A stretch of 64,000 bases of DNA from positions 1 to 64,000 of the forward strand of contig NZ_JALLIY010000006.1 of assembly GCF_023242315.1 (NCBI RefSeq), read 5' to 3'. The notes under the pieces are model-generated. The model saw only the letters and a list, made by a program, of their open reading frames with translations, was not told where the DNA came from and ran no database searches. This DNA comes from Pseudomonas sp. MWU13-2105 (GTDB taxonomy: Bacteria; Pseudomonadota; Gammaproteobacteria; Pseudomonadales; Pseudomonadaceae). The first letter of the stretch is position 1; each line of letters starts with the position of its first letter. Made by a program: the position numbers and the translations under genes. Positions 57,328 through 64,000 of this stretch are shown here, one piece after another.

Positions 57328-58557
57328 CTAGCGCTCCGACCGCATCATCTCGCGCGGCACATACTTGCCGATCTCGTACTTGCCGATCGCCGCCCGGTGC
57401 ACCTCATCCGGGCCGTCGGCCAGGCGCAGGGTGCGTTGCATGGCATACATGTAGGCCAATGGGAAATCGTTGGAAACCCCGGCCCCACCGTGGATCTGGA
57501 TGGCCCGGTCGATCACCTTCAAGGCCACGTTCGGCGCCACCACCTTGATCTGCGCGATCTCGCTTTTCGCCACCTTGTTGCCGGCGGTGTCCATCATGAA
57601 GGCCGCCTTCAGGGTCAGCAGGCGCGCCATGTCGATCTCCATCCGCGAATCGGCGATCTTGTCGATATTACCGCCCAGGCGGGCCAACGGCCGGCCGAAC
57701 GCGGTACGGTTGACCGCGCGCTTGCACATCAGCTCCAGCGCGCGCTCGGCCATGCCGATGGAACGCATGCAGTGGTGAATCCGGCCCGGGCCAAGGCGTC
57801 CCTGGGCGATCTCGAAACCACGGCCCTCGCCCAGCAGCACGTTTTCATAAGGCACCCGCACGTTCTCGAACAGCACCTCGGCGTGACCATGGGGCGCATC
57901 GTCGTAACCGAACACCGGCAACGGACGCACGATCTTCACCCCGGGGGTGTCCACCGGCACCAGGATCATCGAGTGCTGCTGGTGACGCGGCGCATCCGGG
58001 TTGCTCAGGCCCATGAACACCAGGATCTTGCAACGCGGGTCGCAAGCCCCGGAGGTCCACCATTTCTTGCCGTTGATCACCCACTCGTCGCCCTGGCGCT
58101 CGGCCCGGGCGGCCATGTTGGTGGCGTCGGACGAGGCCACATCCGGCTCGGTCATGGCGAACGCGGAACGGATCTCGCCGCGCAGCAGCGGCTCCAGCCA
58201 GCGCTGTTTCTGTTCTTCATTGGCATAACGCACCAGCACTTCCATGTTGCCGGTGTCCGGTGCCGAGCAGTTGAACGGCTCCGGCCCGAGCAGCGAGCGG
58301 CCCATGATTTCCGCCAGGGGGGCATATTCCAGGTTGGTCAGGCCGGCGCCCAGCTCGGATTCCGGCAGGAACAGGTTCCACAGGCCTTCGGCCTTGGCGC
58401 GGGCCTTGAGCTCTTCCATGATCGCGGTGGGCTGCCAGCGATCGCCTTCGGCGACCTGGCGTTCGAACACCGGTTCGGCCGGATACACATAAGCGTCCAT
58501 GAACGCGGTCACGCGCTCACGCAGTTCCTGAACCTTGGGTGAATAGGCGAAATCCAT
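57328..58557 (-). CDS. Acyl-CoA dehydrogenase family protein (ACAD11-like)
   Basis: A 409-residue flavoenzyme. [20 protein letters not shown] and [20 protein letters not shown] form the FAD-binding middle domain. [20 protein letters not shown] and [20 protein letters not shown] are in the C-terminal helical domain. The pattern fits the ACAD10/11-like dehydrogenases common next to aminoglycoside-phosphotransferase-like genes, although no such gene is here. It would start beta-oxidation of a medium- or branched-chain acyl-CoA. Divergent from a LysR gene at 58709. Confidence 0.88.
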   Translation of the reverse strand: MDFAYSPKVQELRERVTAFMDAYVYPAEPVFERQVAEGDRWQPTAIMEELKARAKAEGLWNLFLPESELGAGLTNLEYAPLAEIMGRSLLGPEPFNCSAPDTGNMEVLVRYANEEQKQRWLEPLLRGEIRSAFAMTEPDVASSDATNMAARAERQGDEWVINGKKWWTSGACDPRCKILVFMGLSNPDAPRHQQHSMILVPVDTPGVKIVRPLPVFGYDDAPHGHAEVLFENVRVPYENVLLGEGRGFEIAQGRLGPGRIHHCMRSIGMAERALELMCKRAVNRTAFGRPLARLGGNIDKIADSRMEIDMARLLTLKAAFMMDTAGNKVAKSEIAQIKVVAPNVALKVIDRAIQIHGGAGVSNDFPLAYMYAMQRTLRLADGPDEVHRAAIGKYEIGKYVPREMMRSER

Positions 58558-58708
58558 GGGCAGCTACCTTCTTGAGTAGGTGGTCGGGGTCATGGAATCG
58601 ATGCTAGTGCAGCTACGAAAATTTACCAAAGCTATTCTCGCCGTGTATTAACATTCATCACCGATATATGATCGGCTGATCGAACCCTAACAATAAGAGC
58701 GCCGCGAA

Positions 58709-59638
58709 ATGAATCTGAGCAAGGTCGACCTCAACCTTTTCATCGTCTTCGACGCCATCTATACCGAAGCCAACCTGACCCGCGCCGGGCAGATCGTCGG
58801 CATCACCCAACCGGCGGTGTCCAACGCCCTGGCGCGGTTGCGCGAGACCTTCAACGACCCGCTGTTCGTCCGCACCGCCCAGGGCATGGTGCCCACGCCA
58901 ATGGCGCAGAACATCATCGGCCCGGTGCGCAATGCCCTGTCGCTGCTGCGTATCTCGGTCCAGGAAAGCCGGATCTTCAACCCGTTGCAGGCGAACAAGA
59001 CCTACCGCATCAGCATGACCGACCTGACCGAGGCGGTGATCCTGCCGCCGCTGTTCCAGCGCCTGCGCCGCCTGGCACCGACGGTGGTGATCGAGAGCTT
59101 CCTCTCCAAGCGCCGCGAAACCACCAAGGAGCTGGCCGCCGGACGCATCGACTTCGCCGTCGACGCGCCGCTCAACACCGACCCGCAGGTACGCCATGTC
59201 AAGCTGATGGAAGACCGCTATGTCTGTGCCATGCGCAAGGCCCATCCGCTGGCAGGCAAGGACAAACTGACCCTCGACGACTACCTGGGCCTGACCCACA
59301 TCCATATCTCCAGCCGGCGCAACGGCCTCGGCTATGTCGACCTGGCCCTGGGCAAGATGGGCATCCAGCGCAAGATCGCCCTGCGCTCGCAGCATTACCT
59401 GATGGCCTCGCAGGTGTTGCAACAGACCGACATGGTCATGACCGTGCCGGAGCGCTTCGCCCGCCGCCATGACCTGCATTACTTCCCGTTGCCGGTCAAC
59501 GACGTGCCACCGGTGGAAACCCACCTCTACTGGCACGAAAGCACCGACCAGGACCCGGCCAACCGCTGGATGCGCGAACAGATGATCGAACTGTGCCAGC
59601 AGGTCACCGCCCATGAGAAGAAGCTCGACAAGGCCTGA
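58709..59638 (+). CDS. LysR-family regulator, NodD/LeuO-like branch
   Basis: A 309-residue LysR protein starting MNLSKVDLNLFIVFDAIYTE. The helix-turn-helix is ANLTRAGQIVGITQPAVSNA, followed by LARLRETFNDPLFVRT, the form typical of the NodD/LeuO/NahR branch that regulates catabolic genes. The substrate-binding domain follows. It is divergent from the acyl-CoA dehydrogenase gene with 151 bases between, so control of that gene is likely. Confidence 0.9.
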   Translation: MNLSKVDLNLFIVFDAIYTEANLTRAGQIVGITQPAVSNALARLRETFNDPLFVRTAQGMVPTPMAQNIIGPVRNALSLLRISVQESRIFNPLQANKTYRISMTDLTEAVILPPLFQRLRRLAPTVVIESFLSKRRETTKELAAGRIDFAVDAPLNTDPQVRHVKLMEDRYVCAMRKAHPLAGKDKLTLDDYLGLTHIHISSRRNGLGYVDLALGKMGIQRKIALRSQHYLMASQVLQQTDMVMTVPERFARRHDLHYFPLPVNDVPPVETHLYWHESTDQDPANRWMREQMIELCQQVTAHEKKLDKA

Positions 59639-59726
59639 GCCAGAGGAAAGCACTGTTCACTTGAATCTGAACGCATGCCCTGTGGGAGCGGAGCTTGCCA
59701 CAAGAGGAACAGCGTACTACCGCCAT

Positions 59727-59746
59727 GCTTGACGTATACGTCAAGC
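59727..59746. promoter_or_regulatory. LiuR-type operator in the liuR promoter
   Basis: GCTTGACGTATACGTCAAGC is a perfect 20-bp palindrome 41 bases before liuR. The TTGACG within it can serve as a -35 with a long spacer to TAGCTT, the MerR-family promoter design. It is consistent with autoregulation by LiuR. Confidence 0.75.
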
Positions 59747-59786
59747 AACCCTTAGCTTAGCGCCATGACCTTTCTCGAGCGCTTTC

Positions 59787-60179
59787 ATGAGCAGCCAGAC
59801 CTACAGCATCTCCGACCTCGCCCGCGAGCTCGACATCACCACCCGGGCCATTCGCTTCTATGAAGAGCAGGGCCTGCTAACTCCTGAACGCAAGGGCCTG
59901 GAACGCATCTACTCGGCCCGGGACAAGGTGACCCTGAAACTGATCCTGCGCGGTAAGCGCATCGGCTTTTCCCTGGCCGAGTGCCGCGAGTTGATCGAGC
60001 TCTACGACCCCACCAGCGGCAACCAGAAGCAACTCAACAGCATGCTGGCGAAAATCACCGAGCGCCGGGCGCAGCTGGAGCAGCAACTGCTGGATATCGA
60101 GCAGATGCAACTGGAGCTCGACACCGCCGAGGAGCGCTGCCACCAGGCCCTGCAGACCCTGGAAACCCAGGCCCTCTAG
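59787..60179 (+). CDS. liuR: MerR-family regulator LiuR of leucine/isovalerate catabolism
   Basis: A 130-residue MerR protein. The winged helix is [20 protein letters not shown] at residues 7-26, continuing [10 protein letters not shown] dimerisation coiled coil (residues about 75-120, rich in Glu, Leu and Gln) follows, with no metal-binding cysteines in the sensor position. The sequence style and the mvaB gene next door identify it as LiuR, which controls branched-chain amino-acid degradation. liuABCD are absent here; only the lyase gene follows, after a REPIN. Confidence 0.85.
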   Translation: MSSQTYSISDLARELDITTRAIRFYEEQGLLTPERKGLERIYSARDKVTLKLILRGKRIGFSLAECRELIELYDPTSGNQKQLNSMLAKITERRAQLEQQLLDIEQMQLELDTAEERCHQALQTLETQAL

Positions 60180-60210
60180 GCACTCATCAGGTAATCTTGT
60201 AAACACCGTC

Positions 60211-60299
60211 CCTGTAGGCGCCGGCTTGCCGGCGATGGCGTCCGGACAGGCGCCGCAAGGCTCAAGGGCCTCATCGCCGGCAAGCCGGCGCCTACAGGG
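60211..60299. repeat. REPIN between liuR and mvaB
   Basis: Arms CCTGTAGGCGCCGGCTTGCC and its inverted complement GGCAAGCCGGCGCCTACAGG (20 bases each) pair perfectly, the best-preserved REPIN in the window. Loop sequence is shared with 16549-16634. Confidence 0.92.
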
Positions 60300-60339
60300 G
60301 ACCGCATCAGTAGTGACCACTTTGCGCAAGGTATCCTCC

Positions 60340-61239
60340 ATGTCCCTACCCACCCACGTACGCCTGGTCGAAGTCGGTCCTCGCGACGGCCTGCAGAACG
60401 AAGCCCAACCCATCAGCGTGGCCGACAAGGTGCGCCTGGTGGACCGTCTCAGCGACGCCGGCCTGGGCTATATAGAAGTCGGCAGTTTCGTCTCGCCCAA
60501 ATGGGTGCCGCAGATGGCCGGTTCCGCCGAAGTCTTTGCCCGCATCCAGCGCAAGCCCGGGGTCACCTATGGTGCCCTGGCCCCCAACCTGCGCGGGTTC
60601 GAAGACGCCGTGGCCGCCGGGGTCAAGGAGGTGGCGGTGTTCGCCGCCGCGTCCGAGGCCTTCTCCCAGCGCAATATCAACTGCTCCATCAGGGAAAGCC
60701 TCGAACGCTTCGTACCGATCATGGATGCCGCCCGCCAGCACGGCGTGACAGTACGCGGTTACGTATCTTGCGTACTCGGCTGCCCTTATGAAGGCCCGGT
60801 CGCCGCCGAGCAGGTCGCCGTGGTGGCCCGCGAGCTGTATGCCATGGGCTGCTACGAAGTATCCCTGGGCGACACCATCGGCACCGGTACCCCGGGGGCC
60901 ACCCGGAAAATGTTCGACGTGGTCTCGGCCAGCGTGCCGCGGGAAAAACTCGCCGGGCATTTCCATGATACCTACGGCCAGGCCATGGCCAATCTCTACG
61001 CCAGCCTGCTCGAGGGCATCCAGATCTTCGACAGCTCCATCGCCGGCCTGGGCGGCTGTCCCTACGCCAAGGGCGCCAGCGGTAACGTCGCCAGCGAAGA
61101 CGTGCTCTATATGCTCAACGGCCTGGGTATCCACACCGGTGTCGACCTCGACCGCTTGCTCCTCGCCGGCAAAGAAATCTGTGATGTGCTGGGACGTGTT
61201 ACTGGCTCACGGGTCGCCAAGGCCCGCCAGGCGGGATGA
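60340..61239 (+). CDS. mvaB: Hydroxymethylglutaryl-CoA lyase
   Basis: A 299-residue lyase, the last step of leucine degradation, splitting HMG-CoA into acetoacetate and acetyl-Co[16 protein letters not shown] near residues 5-19 holds the metal Asp and catalytic Arg. [14 protein letters not shown] and [16 protein letters not shown] carry substrate and metal His residues. [20 protein letters not shown] contains the catalytic Cys in its mobile loop. Length is normal. The start at 60340 begins the fold; an earlier in-frame start would read through the REPIN. Also called liuE. The crcY RNA gene follows. Confidence 0.93.
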   Translation: MSLPTHVRLVEVGPRDGLQNEAQPISVADKVRLVDRLSDAGLGYIEVGSFVSPKWVPQMAGSAEVFARIQRKPGVTYGALAPNLRGFEDAVAAGVKEVAVFAAASEAFSQRNINCSIRESLERFVPIMDAARQHGVTVRGYVSCVLGCPYEGPVAAEQVAVVARELYAMGCYEVSLGDTIGTGTPGATRKMFDVVSASVPREKLAGHFHDTYGQAMANLYASLLEGIQIFDSSIAGLGGCPYAKGASGNVASEDVLYMLNGLGIHTGVDLDRLLLAGKEICDVLGRVTGSRVAKARQAG

Positions 61240-61250
61240 ATGTGTCCGGG

Positions 61251-61281
61251 TGTTACCGTCTGGAAACACAAACGAGTAACA
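61251..61281. promoter_or_regulatory. TGTTAC...GTAACA dyad, candidate CbrB enhancer
   Basis: GTGTTAC and GTAACAC form an inverted pair separated by 19 bases (TGTTAC at 61251, GTAACA at 61276). It is about 85-110 bases upstream of the sigma-54 promoter of the small RNA, a normal enhancer distance. TGTTAC/GTAACA is the motif I remember for CbrB, though with a somewhat shorter gap. Confidence 0.55.
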
Positions 61282-61363
61282 CGGAAACAGATTCACGACA
61301 TTGGCCGCTGCCGAAGGTTCATGAAAAATATCAAGCCATTGATTTTAAAGGGTTTTAAAAAGT

Positions 61364-61379
61364 TGGCACGCCACCTGCT
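61364..61379 (+). promoter_or_regulatory. Sigma-54 promoter of the Crc-type small RNA
   Basis: TGGCAC-GCCAC-CTGCT matches the sigma-54 consensus, with one change (CTGC for TTGC) and exact spacing of GG and GC. Transcription should begin about 12 bases after the GC, near 61390. Confidence 0.8.
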
Positions 61380-61389
61380 ATATCTCTTG

Positions 61390-61762
61390 CATAACAAGAA
61401 TAAAAAGCAGCAAACCCATAAAAATAAGACGTACCGACTCTGACATAACAAAAACAACACGGCAGAGACGCAGCTAACAGATTTTTTTGGAGAAGGTGTG
61501 CTTTCAGGGAACCCTCGGGTCACCCGCAACCGGACAGAGAAGAATAAAACTACCTCAAGGTAGCTCCCGAACTGGTTGGATCACCTGATAAAGCAGATCA
61601 GCGCTCAAAAAAATACGTTTGCTCTTTGACCCCGGATGGGGGTCACCTAAACGGCGAGAAAGGGTCACGGTTGACAAAAACAACAACAGACCGCCCCTCA
61701 ATAATAAAAAAAAGAGCATACAACAACACATTCAAGGGGAGCTTCGGCTCCCCTTCGTGTTT
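61390..61762 (+). ncRNA. crcY: CrcY-type small RNA (Hfq/Crc antagonist)
   Basis: The 373-base region begins after a sigma-54 promoter and ends in a perfect terminator (stem AAGGGGAGC / GCTCCCCTT with a TTCG loop, then CGTGTTT). It is AT-rich against its surroundings and repeats A-rich motifs that Hfq and Crc bind: AACAAGAATAAAA, AAAAACAACA, GAGAAGAATAAAA, CAAAAAAATA, AAAAACAACAACA and AATAATAAAAAAAAG. No reading frame is credible. In P. putida crcY follows mvaB (PP_3540), as here. The RNA titrates Hfq/Crc and so lifts carbon catabolite repression when CbrA/CbrB signals a poor carbon source. Exact ends are estimated. Confidence 0.85.
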
Positions 61763-61836
61763 CCGCGATTCCCCCTCTCCCCTTCTGAATGCCTGGCTAG
61801 CGTAATTCCAGGCGGTGCGCCGTTTTCACCCGGCGG

Positions 61837-62078
61837 CACCAGCACTACGCCCGCTGCCTGCACCAGCAGCGCAAGGTCGAGGCCGTGCCGCGCAACATGG
61901 GCACGCTCGAAGTCTTTGCCAACCCCGTGCTGGAGCAAGCCCTCGCGCCGTTCAGGTTCGCGGCCCCGACAAGCCAGGCTACAAAAGGCCCCGTCCGGTC
62001 TTGATCGAGCCGGATGCCCTAGCACGAGGCGATTACCCAACGCCCATATCCGGCTATTTTCAGCAACCAGAATACTGA
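61837..62078 (+). pseudogene. Broken 3' fragment of an unrecognised gene
   Basis: From about 61837 one frame reads YARCLHQQRKVEAVPRNMGT then LEVFANPVLEQALAPFR, clearly protein-like. Near 61975 the reading continues in another frame as PDKPGYKRPRPVLIEPDALA and RGDYPTPISGYFQQPEY up to a stop at 62076-62078. There is no start codon or ribosome-binding site, and a frameshift separates the halves, so this is the decayed end of a larger gene. I do not recognise the family; a mobile-element protein is possible. The remaining gap to 62172 is AT-rich and shows nothing else. Confidence 0.45.
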
Positions 62079-62172
62079 TCCCAACCCTATGATTCAGCTC
62101 AACTTTTTAAACTTTTATCCTCTGATGCCGGGCATAAGCTGAACGCTCCATTCACTGAAAAAGCCAATCGTC

Positions 62173-64000
62173 ATGAGCACCGAACAACCCACCCTTGTCG
62201 CCCCCGCCAAACCGCCGCACGCCCTCAAGAACCATCACCTGATCATCAAGCGGCTGCCGTCCTGGCTGACCCAGGCCACCCTGCTCCGACGCCAGGACTT
62301 CGCCACCCGCGTCAGGCAGAGCCAGACCTCCAAAACCGCGTTGGCGCACTATCTGCGCGGTTTCAAAAGCGCCAGGGATTTTGCCGCGCCCTTGCTCTCC
62401 CGGGCCCTGGAGGAGCGCTATGGCCCCGGCCTGGACATTCACCAGGATCAGCTCAAGCACGTCCATATCCTCGCGGCGGCCACCCTCGGCCAACCACGCC
62501 AGGAGAACATTATCGTGCAGAGCCTGCTGCAAGCCGCCCTGCAAAACTTCGAAAGCAGCGAAACCGGCCATTTCGGTTTCGACCGCGGTTCGGCGATCCT
62601 GCGCAAGACCAGCGACGTCCTGAAAACGCCCATCACGCCCCCGGACTTCGCCGCCCTCTGTCGCCAGCTCGACCTCGGCGGACAGTACAAGCAACACGTG
62701 GAAAGCTTTCTCCTGCCCGTCCATCGAGGTCACCCGAGCCCGGTCTTCAACCAGCTGTTCGAGCGACACGAACGCGACGAGCTGGCGGTGCAGGCGGAGA
62801 TCGCCCTGATGAAAGGCTCCCTGGACCTGTCGGCCTACCAGATGCTGCAAAGCCTGCTCGACCCGACGCGGGCCGCGCGCTGGGACAAGCGCCCGGTGCA
62901 ATGCTGCTACCTGACCTTGCTGGATTTCCCCAACCCCGGCAGCGGCGACTGGGGGGCGATGCTCAAGGGCGTCCTGCTGATCGAACAAGACGCCCCTGTC
63001 GCCGGCGCCGCGCCCTGTGTGGTCTATCGCTCGGGCGATGCGCACCAGGCTATCAAGCGCTACCCCTCCTTCACTGCCTTCCACGATGAGCTCAGGGAAC
63101 ACCTGCGGGACAAAAGCCATCAAGGCGATTTCAAGCGTTATGTGCACCTGCGCACGCAACCCCTGTTGTTCCATGCCCTCAACGAGCGCCTGAGCCCCCT
63201 CGACCCGGCCAGCGGACAGCGCAAGCCCGACCCGAACGCCAACCTGAACCTGGAAAAAAACCCGCTGGGGGAAAACGCCTTGCGCGAGTTCTGCACCCTG
63301 CAAGTGGTGAAGATGCTCGACGACGCCCGGGTCACGGCGGTGCCCACCGACGACGAGGACAAGAAAACCCGCACGGCGCGCCTGCATGCGTTGCTGAACT
63401 GGACGGTCAACCTGTTGTTCCTGGTGCCCGGGCTCGGCGAAGCCATGCTCGCGGTCGCCGCCGCGCAATTGGTCGTGCAGCTCTACAACGGGATCGAAGA
63501 ATGGCGCCATGAGGAGAAAGAGCAAGCGGTACTCGGCTTTCTCGGGGTACTGCTGAATCTCGAACTGTTGGGGCTGGGAACCGCGCTGGCGATGGACTTC
63601 GAAGGTTCGTCGTTCATTGAAGGACTCCAGTCGGTCCGGCCGCCGCAAGGTGGACAGGCACTCTGGAAACCCGACCTGGCGCCCTATGCCCACAGCCTGC
63701 CCGAGACCCCGGCATTGCAGCCCGACGCCGCCGGGCTCTATCACTATCAGGGCAAGACCTACCTGGGTCTGGACGGCCGCCATTACCAGATCAACCCCGG
63801 CGCCACCGCCAACCGCTTCCACCTGCAACACCCGAACAACCCCGACGCCTATACACCGCTGGTCCATCACAACGGCAAGGGCGCCTGGCTCCATGAGTTC
63901 GAACAACCCTGGCAGTGGCGCAAGCCGCAGCTGTTTGCCCGGCTGGGGCCGGACGCCGCCAGCCTCGACCCGGCGTCCGCGGACCGGGCCCTGCAATTGA
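62173..64000 (+). CDS. Large DUF6543/dermonecrotic-toxin-domain-like protein, cut by window end
   Basis: An open frame of at least 609 codons from the ATG at 62173, with no stop before the window ends. The N-terminus HALKNHHLIIKRLPSWLTQA matches the start I know from large Pseudomonas proteins carrying a DUF6543 (dermonecrotic toxin) domain, often with leucine-rich repeats and a NEL ubiquitin-ligase or other toxic C-terminus. A hydrophobic pair of helices lies near residues 405-475 (WTVNLLFLVPGLGEAMLAVA and FLGVLLNLELLGLGTALAM), with IEEW between, as in that family. There is no signal peptide, and the ribosome-binding site is weak. The C-terminal, function-defining part is outside the window. 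Assignment is from pattern memory. Confidence 0.65.
   Translation, partial: MSTEQPTLVAPAKPPHALKNHHLIIKRLPSWLTQATLLRRQDFATRVRQSQTSKTALAHYLRGFKSARDFAAPLLSRALEERYGPGLDIHQDQLKHVHILAAATLGQPRQENIIVQSLLQAALQNFESSETGHFGFDRGSAILRKTSDVLKTPITPPDFAALCRQLDLGGQYKQHVESFLLPVHRGHPSPVFNQLFERHERDELAVQAEIALMKGSLDLSAYQMLQSLLDPTRAARWDKRPVQCCYLTLLDFPNPGSGDWGAMLKGVLLIEQDAPVAGAAPCVVYRSGDAHQAIKRYPSFTAFHDELREHLRDKSHQGDFKRYVHLRTQPLLFHALNERLSPLDPASGQRKPDPNANLNLEKNPLGENALREFCTLQVVKMLDDARVTAVPTDDEDKKTRTARLHALLNWTVNLLFLVPGLGEAMLAVAAAQLVVQLYNGIEEWRHEEKEQAVLGFLGVLLNLELLGLGTALAMDFEGSSFIEGLQSVRPPQGGQALWKPDLAPYAHSLPETPALQPDAAGLYHYQGKTYLGLDGRHYQINPGATANRFHLQHPNNPDAYTPLVHHNGKGAWLHEFEQPWQWRKPQLFARLGPDAASLDPASADRALQL

Noticed and set aside
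61577..61586. TGGATCACCT, as in the 3' end of 16S rRNA, within the small-RNA gene
   Set aside because: Only ten bases match and nothing of the surrounding 16S helix is present. It is likely chance, although the segment would be a mimic of the anti-Shine-Dalgarno region.
61815..62078. An 87-codon frame with ATG at 61815 as an intact small gene
   Set aside because: Its first half is Arg/Pro/Ala-rich nonsense while a different frame there is protein-like; only the second half looks real. A frameshifted remnant explains this better.
62152..63996. A 614-codon minus-strand frame at the window end
   Set aside because: The plus-strand frame from 62173 has toxin-family sequence and hydrophobic helices; the minus frame is Gly/Gln/Val-rich shadow without motifs.

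Overview
The window is GC-rich chromosomal DNA of a Pseudomonas, most likely of the P. fluorescens complex. Supporting this are an msuEDC-sfnR sulfonate cluster, a pvdQ acylase, a SoxR-type regulator beside its monooxygenase target, an Anr/FNR-controlled universal-stress-protein island, a CrcY-type small RNA beside mvaB, and two families of Pseudomonas REP/REPIN hairpins. No rRNA, tRNA, CRISPR array, insertion sequence or complete prophage was seen. Nearly all genes look like ordinary chromosomal genes.

Layout. 1-8.0 kb: an amino-acid exporter (RhtA type) behind a perfect 20-bp palindrome, a small lipoprotein, a quinone oxidoreductase with a divergent LysR regulator, an M24 aminopeptidase P, a cysteine desulfurase, a LysE exporter and a lipoprotein. 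8.0-16.4 kb: sulfur acquisition. msuE-msuD-msuC-sfnR lie behind a sigma-54 promoter, followed by the soxR/monooxygenase pair. Next come two decayed genes (sfnG and an acyl-CoA-dehydrogenase-like monooxygenase) whose broken ends lie in or beside REP sequence, then a TauE/SafE-type permease. 16.6-21.8 kb: NudC, a dienoyl-CoA isomerase, and a tightly overlapping gnd-zwf-HAD operon of the oxidative pentose-phosphate branch. 21.9-27.0 kb: a 1595-residue protein of unknown function and, just upstream, a short remnant that looks like the C-terminal end of a related gene.

27.0-36.5 kb: a low-oxygen island with an ArcD-like antiporter, four tandem-domain universal stress proteins, a second FNR-type regulator with all four cluster cysteines, a GNAT acetyltransferase and a DUF4010 membrane protein. 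Six FNR/Anr-type boxes lie in its intergenic regions. 36.5-48.5 kb: ZapE-type ATPase, NTF2-like protein, WYL regulator, a helix-hairpin-helix membrane protein with an OmpA-family partner, a nitrilase, an orphan FecR, PvdQ, a Fur-like protein, a 62-aa membrane protein, an unusual 52-aa His/Tyr-rich lipoprotein, and a LysR/aldo-keto reductase pair. 48.5-61.2 kb: tamA-tamB, a GNAT protein, xthA, a PstS-OmpA fusion, an acyl-CoA dehydrogenase with divergent LysR regulator, liuR and mvaB.

61.2-64 kb: a CrcY-type small RNA with a sigma-54 promoter, an upstream dyad and a terminator, then a broken gene fragment, then a large DUF6543/dermonecrotic-toxin-like gene that runs off the window end. The gene normally following crcY in P. 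putida (MgtC family, from memory) is absent, so the 61.8-64 kb segment looks like a variable insertion. Many start codons were reassigned from ribosome-binding sites; these are stated per gene.
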